From assembly GCA_002118135.1 (NCBI GenBank), contig BDIU01000008.1:248001-312000 (forward strand): a DNA stretch of 64,000 nt. Reading direction: 5' to 3'. Positions 10,978 to 23,300 of the stretch are shown piece by piece (the stretch's first letter is position 1; each line of letters opens with the position of its first letter). A program made the position numbers and the translations under genes. Under the pieces are notes generated by a model. The model was not told where the DNA came from, did not search any database, and was given only the letters and a program-made list of their open reading frames with translations. Origin of the DNA: Trebouxia sp. TZW2008. Its lineage: Eukaryota; Chlorophyta; Trebouxiophyceae; Trebouxiales; Trebouxiaceae.

Positions 10978-13900
10978 TCAATACAAGAGAAGCTGACGCT
11001 CAAGCGATGATGTGGCCTTGGGCGGCTCTGTTGAACTCCCCAATGCGCGCTGTTCAGCTGAAAGTGGCACATAATGATGCAAGATGTTGGATGCTACAAG
11101 CTCCACATATTCATCAAAGTCAGAGCAGCTTTTTGTGAACATGGGGGTCTCTGCTTCTGCACGCATAGACACCAGCAAAGCTTCCTTGTTTGGCTCTTGA
11201 TGTACCTCAGACAGGTGCTCGAGAAAATCCTCTGTACAGAGTATGTTTGGGTAGCCGTACACAATGACAACAGCATGCTGTTTTGTGGAAAACACCTGCA
11301 AGCCAGCCAAGAAGGCTGAAATGCTCTTGCGATATGCTCTCTGTCTACACGTTTCATAGTACTGTATGCTTGATGCTAGAACACAGTATGATGTGTTGTG
11401 TCTGAAACTGAGGCTGCGCTAAGGAATGCATCCACGTCAAGAGCATACTGTGTGTGTGGTCCCACAGCTTCTGCACTTGCCTGCATTGTGCTGCTTTGCG
11501 GTGCTGCATTGCGGTGCTGCAACCACGCTCAGATGCATAGAATTGCATTCATCAGCAAATATGCACAAACATTGTGCATGTGCTGCATTCTTTGTGCAGC
11601 ATACCATGCATGTTTCGACACAAAATCTGACCAAAGGAAACAGGCACACAGTCTGTTCAAATCACAATATCTGCAATGCTCAGCACTCACTCAACAAGCC
11701 AGACTTGCAAGCATGAGACACTTCCTGGAAGCAATATTGCACACAACAAGTATTGTTGGGCTGCCCGCATTGAACAAGGCTTTCGTTATGACACCTGACG
11801 GTATACACCTTTTTTTTTACGCACAATGAGCAGAGTTACTTACCCCTCTGAGAAGAGCACATACAGTTCTGTTATACACTCTGTAGTTTTCCGCTGCGTT
11901 TTCTTTCAGAGCAGTTGCCAGGCGTGACATGCTGGTCATGACATGGCCAGGATGCTGTGACATGTCAGCGCTGTTAGTCATCTGCTGCAGCAAGTGATCT
12001 CGCTGAAGGGACAACTGTGCAACCTTTGCAAGCCAGATTCTTCTGAGCTGCAGCAAATCGCTGACTTGCGCATCAGACAGTTCCAGAGTTCTCTGCAGCA
12101 GGGGAAACACAGTCTAAGCACCAGCACTCTTCTGACATTACACGCGCAGAACTTGTGCATACAGGCTGTATGCAGACGCCGATCTTTTGGATTGTGAGAC
12201 AAATTTCAAGAGCTTTCAGGCAGTCTGAATTTTCCGTGGAAAGGCAACAGCTTTGGCTTTGAGGCATAAGCTGTTGCAGGAAGAGCACTATGGTGCTCAC
12301 CAGCAGCATAGAATACATGGCTGGTCCAGGGTGCTCATCTCGGGGCTTGCCTTCATCCATTTTGCCAGCCACGAAGGCATTCTGAGCTTCAGGATTATAA
12401 AGCTTCAAGCAGAATACAAGGGCAGAAGCCTCAACTGTCAACTGCTGCAGTTGCTCGGTGACTTCCTCATCGTTGTCGTAGAGCTGCATCATACAGTGAG
12501 CACCATTCAAAGCCAAGCCTCAATTTAAATGAAGGCACAGAGTGCAAGGGCAGAAGCCTGAATTGTCAATTGCTGCAGTTGCTCAGTGCCTTCCTCATCG
12601 TTGTCGAAGAGCTGCATCATGCAGTCAGCACCATTCAAAGCCAAGCCGCATTCTGCATAGAGGCACAGAATGCAAGGGCAAAACCCTCAACTGTCAGCTG
12701 CTGCATTCGTTCAGTGACTTCTTCATCGTTGTCATAAAGCTGCATCATGCCAAAAGCACACCATTGTCTTAAATGTGTGCCGTGCAGCAAGCACATCATT
12801 GTTGTAAATGTGTGCCATGCAGCAAGCCCATTATGGTCATATTGTCATAAAGCTGCATCATGCCAGAAGCACATCATTGTCTTAAATGTGTGCCATGCAG
12901 CAAGCATTTTATGGTGATAAAGCTGCATTATAAAGTCAGCACACCATTGTTTGAAAGCTGCGCCATGCAGTGAGCAGATCATTGTCATGAAACTGCGTCA
13001 TGCAGTGAGCACAACATAGAGGTTAGCTTCAGTCCTCGCAGTCATAAGGACAAGCAACAGTACCAATAACAGAGCAGCAAGTGACGAGTGCGATGCTGCA
13101 ATGATTCTTGGTTGCAACCGCCACTCATTTGCACGACTACTCAGACAACCATGCGAACACCATCACATTATATGGCTTGCCGAGGTCTTTGCTTGTGCAC
13201 CAAGAGGTTGTGTGCCTACACAACATTGAGGAACACATGTGCCAGATGTAGGCTGACCTGCAGCAGGTATTCTGCCAACTTGCGGACATAGTCTGTCCAC
13301 AGTGTGCAGAACTCTTTGAGTGACAGCTTGGCGACTTCGTGGACCCCTGAAGACAAGACAAGCTTGTGATTAGTGGAAGGTTCTTTGGTGAAGATATGAA
13401 TGGAACGCCGATCAGGCTTGAAAGCAACTTGTGAGCGTTTGTGCCGAAACTTTGCCAGAGGTCTAGCAGATGCACTGTGACTTAGACCTAAATGCCAGCA
13501 TGTGTGCATTGCGTAAATGAGTCACTGTGAAGGAACCAGTTAGGGCAGTGGGGCATAGACAATGCTAAAAACAAGCAACACAGGATGCATGGTTGCATCT
13601 TACCCATTGTATACTGTTCGCCCCACACAGAGACGGCGAGAGCAGGACCCTTGTCTGAGGCCTTAGTGTCGCATGCAGTGAAGAGGCGCTCATACTCTTT
13701 ATCCTGAACACAGCACACATGTATGCTTGCATTCTGGTGATTCAAAGCTGTGCATCAAGAAAGCTAATGCAGATCATTATCCAGGCATGCAGTGAAAGCT
13801 GCTCACACTCTGTTTCCTGAATACGGCACGTGCATTGGAGCACCTGCACTTTGGCATTCATGCACTCAAGATGTCAATGCAGATCTAAGTGCGGACATGC

Positions 13901-14759
13901 AGCAGACACAGCGTTAACACATGAAAGTTGACAACCATGTGCTGGGCAAGCTAATACAGTTCATTGTCTAGGCATGTGGCACATGTACAGATACAAAATC
14001 TTACTGCAGCCACAGTTTCCGCTTCAGTCTGGTTAGGGTTTAACGAGGCAAGCTTTTCAAGCAGAGCATTTCGGCTCTCCAGCTGCTGCTGACGCGCCTT
14101 AGACTCCCGCAGTGCTGCAGTAGTGCTGGCAAGCTGAGATTCGATCGAAAGGGACTTGGCCTGCAAACGTATTGACACTGAGCGAACTGGCACGCTGTTG
14201 CGGCAGACGCTGAGCAAGCACGGCAAGGGACTGCAGAGGTGACGAGTCGATGCCTTTTTATGAACAACAATGCTGGGCGGTGGTCTACTTTGTGGCGTTG
14301 GCGGAAGCGACGTTGAGCCTCGCGAGCTGTTGCAAGCCTGCTCTCCGAAGCAACACTCCTGCTTTCCGGCCTTGCGGCTCTGAGATCTGGCACAAAGCCC
14401 GGCAGCATGTTATCGCAGGCGTCCCGCAAGGGGTCTGCGTCTGTGATACGCCCGTCGAAGGGTCCGTTCGCCTGACATTCAGGAAGATCCAGCTGAGAGC
14501 AGGACGATACAGTGGGTGTGCTCTGCAGCTGTTGACCGTTGGTGCGTTGCCATTCATCCTCGTTGTCGAGATCGCCCAATAGCGCTGACAGACTGTCGGC
14601 GTCCATCATAGAATCGTAACTCGACGATGAAAGAGCTGAGGAGTTCAAGCTTAACCTCGAGGGACCTCTTTGCAGGGTCAATTGACTTTGAGGGGCCTCG
14701 GCAAAGTCATGAAGCAACACGCACGACATGGACGGCAGATTGCTGCTCGACTCCTCCAT
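10978..14759 (-). CDS. bZIP transcription factor A (basic region lacks the usual Asn)
   Basis: Seven minus-strand exons: 14289-14759, 14005-14160, 13604-13703, 13258-13346, 12301-12483, 11844-12092, 10978-11295; 521 aa. The acidic, Ser-rich N terminus (MEESSSNLPSMSC...) is followed by a basic region TAREAQRRFRQRHK at about residues 144-157 and a leucine zipper in exon 2. A C-terminal region of about 310 residues is shared exon for exon with bZIP B. Basic-leucine-zipper proteins bind DNA as dimers. Here the position of the invariant Asn is Ala (AREAQRRFR against NRVHQKRFR in B), so DNA contact may differ. The start ATG at 14759 is the first in frame after an upstream TAA. Targets are unknown. 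Confidence 0.87.
12484..13010 (-). repeat. Tandem decayed copies of bZIP A exon 5 edge
   Basis: The block containing the acceptor and codons for LYDNDEEV (12450-12540) recurs at about 12575-12660 and 12700-12775. It then shortens to the GTCATAAAGCTGCATCATG core at 12843-12863, 12911-12932 and 12984-13005. The first period is about 126 bp. Confidence 0.85.
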
Positions 14760-15448
14760 GCTGCTTGAAAGCACATGCTGGTATTGCGACGCAGTCGAGC
14801 CATCTTACGCTCCGCGGATGCAGCATCCACTCTTGCATACGTCGTCTGCTGTTGTCTCGTTCGTCTGTTTACGTTGACATCGATGCTGCTTACACAAGCC
14901 ACTTCTTCTTCTTCTTAGAACTGTAAAAACAGCCAAAGAGCTGAAAGGATGCATATACAATGAGCAACACACTGTGTAAAATCCTACAGCCTACAGTGAT
15001 ACCCTCCAGAAACTTGCCACAAGGTAGCCTGCGTCAATACTAGAAACCGCAGTGCAAAGCAGCATTTCTGCTATTATAGCTAAAATTATAATAGTATGTG
15101 CTAATCAGGACACATTTGTTTCAGTTGATGCCGAACAGTACCCCTGACCCAGCGACTTGACACAGGACACAGAAAAACCTGACAGCCCCGACAACCCGTC
15201 AGCTTGGCCTGAAACCTGGTCACATACGTGAACACATCACGCAAGATCCTACTACAGAGCAATCAAATCCACACGCCATTCATAGATGCTGAACAAATAA
15301 AAAAATGACTGCAATACAGAGGTTCACGTGCCTCAAGCCTTTGAAGACCATAAGGTACCCATATGGAGGACCCATGCATGCTGCAAGTGATAGTGACTAC
15401 TGATCACAGAAATAGCACATCAAGCTGCTGAGGTCTTTTGGACAAGCG
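14760..15448. other. Intergenic: bZIP A promoter and bZIP B 3' region
   Basis: Between the two tandem bZIP genes. The stretch beside 14760-14920 is GC-rich and presumably the 5' UTR and promoter of bZIP A. 15060-15120 is AT-rich. No further gene seen. Confidence 0.5.
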
Positions 15449-18400
15449 TCAGGTCATGGGTACTGCTGGGATTGGCACATAGTCATAGCTCAAACGTACA
15501 TACGGATTGATAATTTCTGTGTACTGCCAGAATCGATTCCAGTCCTGCATTTTCAAACGCTCATGAGCGCTTCTGAGGATAGTTTGCTTGCCAGGCAGTC
15601 CTTGCTGCTCCGCAATCTGATGCAATATGGTCTCTGCTAGAATGGAGTCTATGTCACTGTGTATCAGAACCTGTGCAGCTTGTTTCATTGTGAAGACCTG
15701 CAAAGCAAGAAGCCATATATTTCAGTCAAGAAAAAGCATAAACATAGACATCAAAATCAGGTAAACAAATACAAATCCATGTCAGGACCAACAATTGATG
15801 TCAGGACAAGTGAGGTAGGCTGCCACATGCGGGAAGCATTCACATACGCACAGACTGCATGAACATTGTTGTGCAGTGCATAGTTCTTGAGTTTGAAGTC
15901 AACTTCTGCTGCTGCTCATAAGCTTGTAAGCTTCTGCTGCACGTAAGTTTGAACAGAACAGGCTAGGGCACGCATCAATATGCAGACACCGTTTTGGGGG
16001 TCTAAAGAAGTGATTGCTGCAATGAGTGCATGTGTACAGTCTGCATGCAGCACCCAGCTAAAAGATAGGAAGGATGCACAACAGGAGTATCAGGACACTG
16101 AATGTAAGAACATTTTGTATGCAAGGACAATGCAGTCAGGAACCAGTCACTGTGTTCTGACTGCAACAGCACCTTTAAGTAAGGACAACTTGTTTCAAGG
16201 ACAATTTCTTGGAAACCAAAGGAGGTACAAAGAGAAGTCACTGTAGCTTACTCCTAAATAAATAGCCCAACACAGTCTCTGCACCAGCAGGTGGCATTGG
16301 GCGGCGTTCAGCCTCAGCTGGTTGGCAAGATTTGCCACTCTGGTAACGTCACCAAGCAAGGCAGCGCTTTTGTTTTGCACTTTGCCCACAAGAGCTGCTT
16401 GCTGTAGCTTGAGTTCATGCTGCTTGAGAAGAAACACCCTCCGCAGAAACATGAGGTCTTGGATCTGTCTGTCTGTCAAGTTGAAGATACTCTGCAGCAG
16501 ACAGCAACTGAGTTGAGTTTGAATTTGTCATGACCAAGCAAAGCAGCGCTTTTGTTTTGTTCTTTGCCTACAAGAGCAGCTTGCTGTAGCTTGAGCTCAT
16601 GCTGCTTGAGAAGAAACACCCCCCCGGAGAAACATGAGGTGTTGGATCTGCCTGTCTGTCAAGTCGAAAATGCTCTGCATCAGGCAGTCACGAGTTGCAG
16701 ACCTTTGTCATGACCAAGCAAAGCAGCGCTTTTGTTTTGTACTTTGCCTACAAGCGCTGCTTGCTGTAGCTTGAGCTCATGCATTTTGAGCAGAAACACC
16801 CTCCGCAGAAACATGAGGTCTTGGATCTGCCTGTCTGTCAAGTTGAAGATGCTCTGCAGCAGGCAGCAACTGAGACTGGGTGGAGGGTGAAGTTGGCTTG
16901 GCACAAAATGTCACCGAACACAATTGAGTGCAGACAGACGTGATTGAGGACTGATCACTCCAACCTGACAGCAATAATGCTGGTGCATAGTGACTCTTTG
17001 TTTTAAGGGCAGTCTCAAACAAATACAGCAGTTTTCACGACAACAAAACACTGTAGACTTACAATGAGTTACAGTGCTCAGTTCTCAGTCGTACGAGGAC
17101 ACTTTGGACAGGAACAAACATGTTCTTTACATGAACAAAACACTGTTGACTTACAAATGCTGTACAGATACAGTGCTGACTTGTCAATGATGTAAGAACA
17201 GTTTTGATGGGAACAGAGACAGTCACAACATTGACAGAACACTGTAGACTTACGATAAGGTACAGAGCTGGGTTGTCTGTGATGTCTGGGCGGGACAGCA
17301 GACTCTGCTGGACATGCGTGAGCAGATGCTGGCACTTGAGGCGCATGGCTTCCCACACCAGCTGACCTAGTCGGCTGCCTGCTTTGCCACAGACGTGCAG
17401 TTGGCCTTGCACAACATCTGTACAGCTCTGCAGCTCCCTCACATAGTCCTGCACCAAAGCAAGATATGCCTTGAGTTTGCACTTAGCCTTGTTGGCTTGA
17501 TATTTGGCTGGCTGCTTTGCTGCAGATGTGCAGTTGGCCTTGCACGACGTCTGTACAGCTCTGTAGCTCCCTCACATACTCCTGCACCAAAGCAAGCTGC
17601 CCTTGGTTCGGCTTGATCAATCATCAGGTTGCTGCTATGTCATGGTCATCGTGTTGGTGCTATGTTAAGTTAGCTTTGCACAGCTATACTGAAAGCTTTG
17701 CCGCACACATGCACTTGGCCTTGCACAACATCTGTACAACCCTGCAGCTCCCTCGCAGCGTCCTGCATCACAGATGAGCAATTGAGCAACACAGACGTGC
17801 ATTCAGCCTTGCACAACAGCTGTACAGCTCTGTAGCTCGCTGGCATAGTTCTGCACCACAGACACTCACTTGGTCTTGCACGACGTTTGTACAGCTCTGC
17901 AGTCCCCTGACCTAAAGCTGCACCAACGCAAGCTAAGCTTTGAGCATACACTTAGCCTTACACAGCACCTGCACAGCTCTTTAGACTCTTCCTGACATAG
18001 TCTTGCGCCGCAAACACAGCAAGCCTCACTTGGTGTCGGCTCAGCACAGCTATTCTGAAAGCTTTGCCACACACATTCATTTGGCCTTGCATAAAGTCCG
18101 TACAGCTCTGCAGCTCCCTCACATAGTCCCGCACCAAGCAAGCTCTTCAGATTGACTGTATTGTCAGCAAACCACCTCCCAATCACTACTCCCTTTTGCA
18201 AGGCTCCAGCATTTCAATTGCTGACCAATGCTTCGCAAGACTAGTCGATGCATTCTCACTGCAGTGCTTCTGACTACCAGGTTCTGAGTTTGATGTAGGG
18301 CTGTTGCTGTGGCTACCTATTCCAATTGTCAGGCAAATAAACACTTGTACAGCAGTTGCTTGACACACCTGCCACAAGGCCTTGAACTCCTGAGCAGGCA

Positions 18401-19520
18401 TATTGCCGACGTCTGCCACAGTCAGCTGGCACTCTCGCCCGGGTAGGGTCACATTCAGTGGCGGGCCCTCCACTACTTCCCTGTCCATCTGAGCCATGTC
18501 TGCCTCATGCTTACCTGGCTGCAGACAGATGGCAGTGCACATGAGTGGTAGCAGCCAGATAATCTTCTTATTGACTTATGGCTGAAGCATTTATCATCAA
18601 AGTACAGAATCATTGGGTTTGACTGAGAAAAGCAGCAAGCAGACAATTGAAAAGCGCGCATGACGTGCAGTAGCTATGTATTGAAAGCAGCAGTGAGCAG
18701 ACAAATGCAAGTGCGCGCAAGTTTCAGCAGCTAGGTAGTGAGGACAGCAGCAAGCAGACAAACGCAACGGCACACAAGTTACAGCAGCTAGACAGCACCA
18801 ACTGAATGGGCATCTGAGCGCAGGTTGCAGCAAAGTGTGCAGCAAGGTTGCTGCTTTGCTCAGCAAAGCAGCTAAGCATAGCAAAGTTGCATTCCTAACT
18901 TAGCAGTTAGGAATGCGCACCTCTGGGCTGAGCAGGGCCTGCACTGCAGCTGGGACCAGCCTGTTCTGCAATTCCTGCTGCTGTAGCTTAAGCCTCTCCA
19001 ACTCCTCGGTTGTCTTAGCCAGCTGCAACTCTATTGCTTGAGCTCTGACCTTCTGTCTCTCACGAAATCTGCAAGGGGCAGCCTTGCAGCTCGAGGCCGA
19101 GGTGCAGGCCGAGGCGCAACTAGACTCGATCAGCATGAGCATTCTGACAAACCTTTTCTGATGAACGCGATTGGACTGTCTCTTGTCAACGCTGCCGTTT
19201 ATCGGTTGACGGGGCAGTGGCACGTTGCGGGAAGTAGCGCCAGGTTGCTCCGTTTGCTGCCCATCTGCTAGCAGCGCTGTGATGCCGGCGGGCAAATCAG
19301 AATGTTGCATAGGTGGTGAGCCATTTGCACTTGTGTGCTGTACTCCCAGCGGCACAGATCCAGTGAGCAAGCAACAACTTGAGTCGGGCAGGAGACCAGC
19401 CTGGACAAACTCGTCCTCCAAGAAGTCAATGTTCGACGAGATGCCATTCACGCTACATGGTGTACCAAAGACTGCGTCCAGACTGCCTGCTCGTGAGTCT
19501 GCTTCAGAACAGATATCCAT
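15449..19520 (-). CDS. bZIP transcription factor B (paralogue of A)
   Basis: Six minus-strand exons: 19153-19520, 18921-19068, 18369-18518, 17254-17448, 16252-16491, 15449-15697; 449 aa. The N terminus (MDICSEADSRAG...) is acidic and Ser-rich. The basic region SNRVHQKRFRERQKVR spans the exon 1/2 junction and has the canonical N-x7-R spacing, followed by a heptad zipper (IELQLAKTTEELERLKLQQQ). The C-terminal half aligns with bZIP A: TDRQIQDLMFLRRVFLLKQH against SDAQVSDLLQLRRIWLAK, and VFTMKQAAQVL against VFSTKQHAVVI. This implies a tandem duplication followed by divergence. The C-terminal region is helical and may be a regulatory or ligand-binding domain (inference). Introns 3 and 4 are dominated by copies of exon 4 and exon 5 edges. 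Confidence 0.88.
16070..16243. mobile_element. Degraded pogo/Tigger-like MITE beside an exon
   Basis: Contains GTAAGGACAACTTG, CAAGGACAATTTCTT and a right end AAAGAGAAGTCACTG followed by TA, as in the copy at 39634-39807. The right end is 8 bp from the donor side of bZIP B exon 5. Confidence 0.65.
16500..16875 (-). repeat. Two copies of bZIP B exon 5 edge
   Basis: The segment coding for IFNLTDRQIQDLMFLRRVF in exon 5 recurs at about 16540-16685 (degraded) and 16705-16870 (nearly intact, with acceptor). Neither copy contains the second half of the exon or its donor. Confidence 0.9.
17449..18150 (-). repeat. About six decayed copies of bZIP B exon 4 edge
   Basis: The 5' edge of exon 4 (CTGCACCAAAGC acceptor side and codons for YVRELQSCTDVVQGQLHVCGKA) recurs at about 17510-17600, 17690-17775, 17795-17860, 17870-17935, 17950-18015 and 18060-18145. 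These fill most of the intron between exons 3 and 4. Confidence 0.88.
18611..18800. repeat. Tandem repeat of about 58 bp, three units
   Basis: Units share AGCAGCAAGCAGACAAA..CG and GTTNCAGCAGCTA. The array lies in the intron between bZIP B exons 2 and 3. Confidence 0.7.
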
Positions 19521-20317
19521 TTGCAGGCTGTCCAGACCAGTAGATGTTCCAACAGATCTATAGCTGAGCAGTCTTGGCCAGCAGCCTCCTGACGCGGACG
19601 ATGTCAGAGCCTGCTTTGTGCCTTACTGATTGGCTTCACCGAAGTTACTAGGATACTCGAGGCAGCACTGATCAGTGATCTTGCCTGAGAGCTTCTGGGA
19701 ATGATCCTGAATGACAAAGGATGAAATCTGCCGTTCAAAGGGCCCAGTTTCTGCCTGCTTCCTACAAAGTTGGTCTGTGAAGCTTCGACACCTACCAGAC
19801 GGCTTGGATGGAGCAGCGACTGCAGCAAACTATACTTGTGCCGCACAGCCAGCTGATGCTGCGTTGAGGACAGCCATCGTGCCATCAGCACAGCACAGAG
19901 CAATGAGTTCAGATCTGGAACTGTTACATGTAAAGGGCTTTTATGCGTTTGCCATTCGAAAATGCCTAGGCCTGTATTTCTGCATTCAAAAACATTCATA
20001 TCATGCAGACTGATCAATTGAAGCAAGACTTTGCACTAACATTCGTTGCCCACGGCCTTGTAGTCACCTCCACCTGGTAGTCGCTCTCATGATTTTGTCC
20101 ACAAATGGACGCATGGCAACGGCACATAATTCAGCACTAGCTGCACAATCCGCGAGACGCCTTTACAAATCAACAATACAAGCTGACTTAGTGCCAGCTT
20201 TGTACTGTGTTCAGCTAGTTTTAGTTGAGTGGATGCAAAATTGGGCAAATGCTCCAGGGTCTCAAACTTAATGCAGTATCAGTCGCCACTGTTGCCACAG
20301 AGAACCACTTGTGCTTA
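19521..20317. promoter_or_regulatory. Divergent upstream region of bZIP B and PDE12-YRDC
   Basis: The 797 bp between a minus-strand start at 19520 and a plus-strand start at 20318 must hold both promoters. Frames of up to 140 codons occur but none matches a family or ends at phased splice sites. No specific motif can be assigned. Confidence 0.5.
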
Positions 20318-23300
20318 ATGAGGGTCGGGCTGCAGCGCTTTGGCATTGCAGTCCCGCACCTCAGGTTCCTTGCAATCAGCAGAAGCAAGACCCGCGTGCT
20401 GAGAATGAGCCTGCCCGGGCCGAGGCCGCAGCAGGTTGAGAAGGTGCCAGGGCTGATCTGTCACACAAAGTACTCGAACACGGCAAATCAACTGTCTGTG
20501 TCTGCTGTGCTCAGGCTGTCGTACGCTGCCCCGATCATGAGGACAAGCTCACGATCTCCTTGTTTCTGGCAGGCCGTGTCAGGAACCTGGACAGGTATGC
20601 AACTGGTTCGTTTGCCCAACCTTCTTGTCGAACATCACTGAGCCAAAAACCTGCTGCACCATGGCAATGTCCCTTCAGGCCGAAATCTGAGGCTCTTGAG
20701 AAAGCGCTAGGCCGCCTGCATACAAATGCTGTGCCCAAGCCAGGTAGCTGCTTCTGACATGCAGCATTTAGCTTTTAAGCCATCTGTCATGAAGGTCAGC
20801 GTTTGATGTAGACAAGAAGAAGAAACAGAAGCAGGACACAGCAACAGCTGCTGCTGCTCAGCAGGAGGTCTTTGTGGGGTTATACTCAGGCACAACTGAT
20901 GACAGGTCAGTGTATGCCAAACTCTTGCCTGCATGATATGCTAGTCCATTCTTGACTGTCAGTCAGGCAATCATGCATCAATGGAGTCCTGTTGAGTGTT
21001 GATGCAGTGCATTGGTGGACAGAAGTGTCAGTAATCAGGAGGCTTGGCAGCATGGCAGACTGCTTGTTGTCGGTCAACAGCAGTATGTGATTGAGCTGAA
21101 CCCTCCGCTTGTGGACAAGGTATGTATAGCTATCCTGTTTACTGCATTCGGCCAAATCACTGGCTTCTAGATCACGACTGCATGCAACAGACAAACAGCT
21201 GTGATGAATTTGACATCTGACAACATAGACAGATTCTTATGATAGCTAACCTGTTTGCTGCAATCAGCAATCAGCAAGATCATCGGCTGCTAGATCACTA
21301 CTGCAGCCAATAAGTGACCGCCTCAGATGCTCAACTCACCACGTCATAGATTAAATTGCTGCAACAAAGGCTTGATTGGGTCCGTCATTCGCCTGAAATG
21401 CAGGTGGACCTACCCTGTCTGCCAATGGTGGGCTACCCAATTTGTCCAATCCCAGCGGTAAGCCCCTTCCACGCAAGGAACATTATGCTGCCATGCGATG
21501 TGCCAAGCACAGCACACCAATTGCACAGTATCGTCGCAGAGATTGCTGCATTACACTCACATCAACAAACATAATGCTGCCATGCAAGGTGCCAAGCACA
21601 GCACACCCTTTGCACAGTATCGCTTCAGGAATTGTTGCACTTCACAGAAACTCAGGTTTGCATCAGCTAAGGCACGTGGCATGTATCCTTGCATAGGCTA
21701 AGCTGCACAGCTTGCCATTGCCGGCAGGAAAATGATGCTGGTTTCTCTTTGCAGCTGTTGTTTGCTGATGAGAATCTGTGCCAGTGGCAATGGTATCGCA
21801 GCACAGCGGGCCAAACTTCAGGCCAGCAATCACACCAAGCAACAAGTCAGTCAGCTACCACAAGCACACAGGCTTCTGCAGACTTGGATGGCTTCACTGC
21901 CATTCACGCTGCAAACAGCCGATTGTATGCGCCGAGCAGTGATGACCATGGACACTTCCTCAGAGTCCAATGCACCCCAGCAAGCAGGTGTGGTCAATGC
22001 ACAAAGTGCAGCTTAAGCAGCTATCACTAAGCACAGACCTGCTAATAGAAGCAGCTCATCACTGTCTTTCCCTTATTGCGAGCTGCTGAGAAGTTTTGGG
22101 CATACCCTACTGCGCCGTACAACTTGTACAGGAAATCTTTGACCACTTGTTTCTACAAGATCATGCCTGCAGCTGACTTCACACAGCCAGCATCGTTGCA
22201 CTAAGAGTTTCTGCACGTTTGAAACAAAATCTGCAGCACCTGCTTGCTGTTGTTTATGTAAGACAGGATCACGTCGCTGCAATTGCAGAGCGTCAGAGGG
22301 AGGACTTAGGTTGCACACACCATGCTGTGCTGGCACTGGGGCTGTTCAAAGCGCCCTACCCTGAAAGCATCTACACATGCGTTGTCCATGACTTTTGCAG
22401 CTCCTGCTTGCTGTTGTTGGTGTCAGAAGGAATATGTCCCTGTGATTGCAGAGACTCAGTGGGAGGACTCAGGCTGGGCAAAGCAGGCTATGCCGACTGT
22501 GGGGTTGTTCAGAATGGTCCTGAACTGCCTGCAGCAGCCCACCGCCATCCCCTGACCCCCCAACCCCTCACCAGGCCAGGTCTCAGGGTGGTGACATACA
22601 ACATCCTGGCAGACCAGTATGCATCTCGGGAGCATTCCAAGAAAATCCTGTTCAATTACTGCCCAACGCAGTGAGTTACACACTGCAAAGCCTGGCAGGC
22701 CAGTACGCATCTTGAGAGCATTCTGCAACAGTACGCTTCGGTCTCTGCCCAGCACAGTGAGTCATGCAATGCACTTGCCAAAATCACCTCCACTAGCGCT
22801 TGTCATCACACATAGTAGTTGCAGAGGGTCGTGCGACATTGACCTGGCCAAGGAAAGGAGTGCATCAAGCCCATGTTATCTATCAGTGAGGCTGAGCTTG
22901 CCATGTAGTAGTAGCAAATGATGGATGAATGAATAGCTGCATTCAGGTATCTTGATCCTGACTACCGGAGACCGCTCATTCTGCAAGAGCTGCTGGGCTT
23001 CCATGCAGACATCATATGCCTTCAGGAAATGGATGAAAAGGCTTTTGCAGAGTACTTCCTCCCTCAGCTGCAGCAAGCAGGTGAGCTTCAGCTAGCTTTC
23101 ACTCCCTTCTACACAATCATTCTCTCACCAGCAAGGTGTCCTGCTTGCAGCTGTCTCATGCCACAATGACTCAGTTTCCCGGCGCATTCCTGCCGACCCT
23201 CTCTATGGCTATCACCAATTGAGAAAAGTTGGTAGCGCTGCAGTGCGCTACTGTCCTGTGCAGGCTGTTTCTGTCAAACCTGGACGAGGCTGCTTGCAAA

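Noticed and set aside
19604..20026. 140-codon minus-strand frame between bZIP B and PDE12
   Set aside because: No recognised motifs and no ATG-plus-splice chain; it is probably chance in the shared promoter region.
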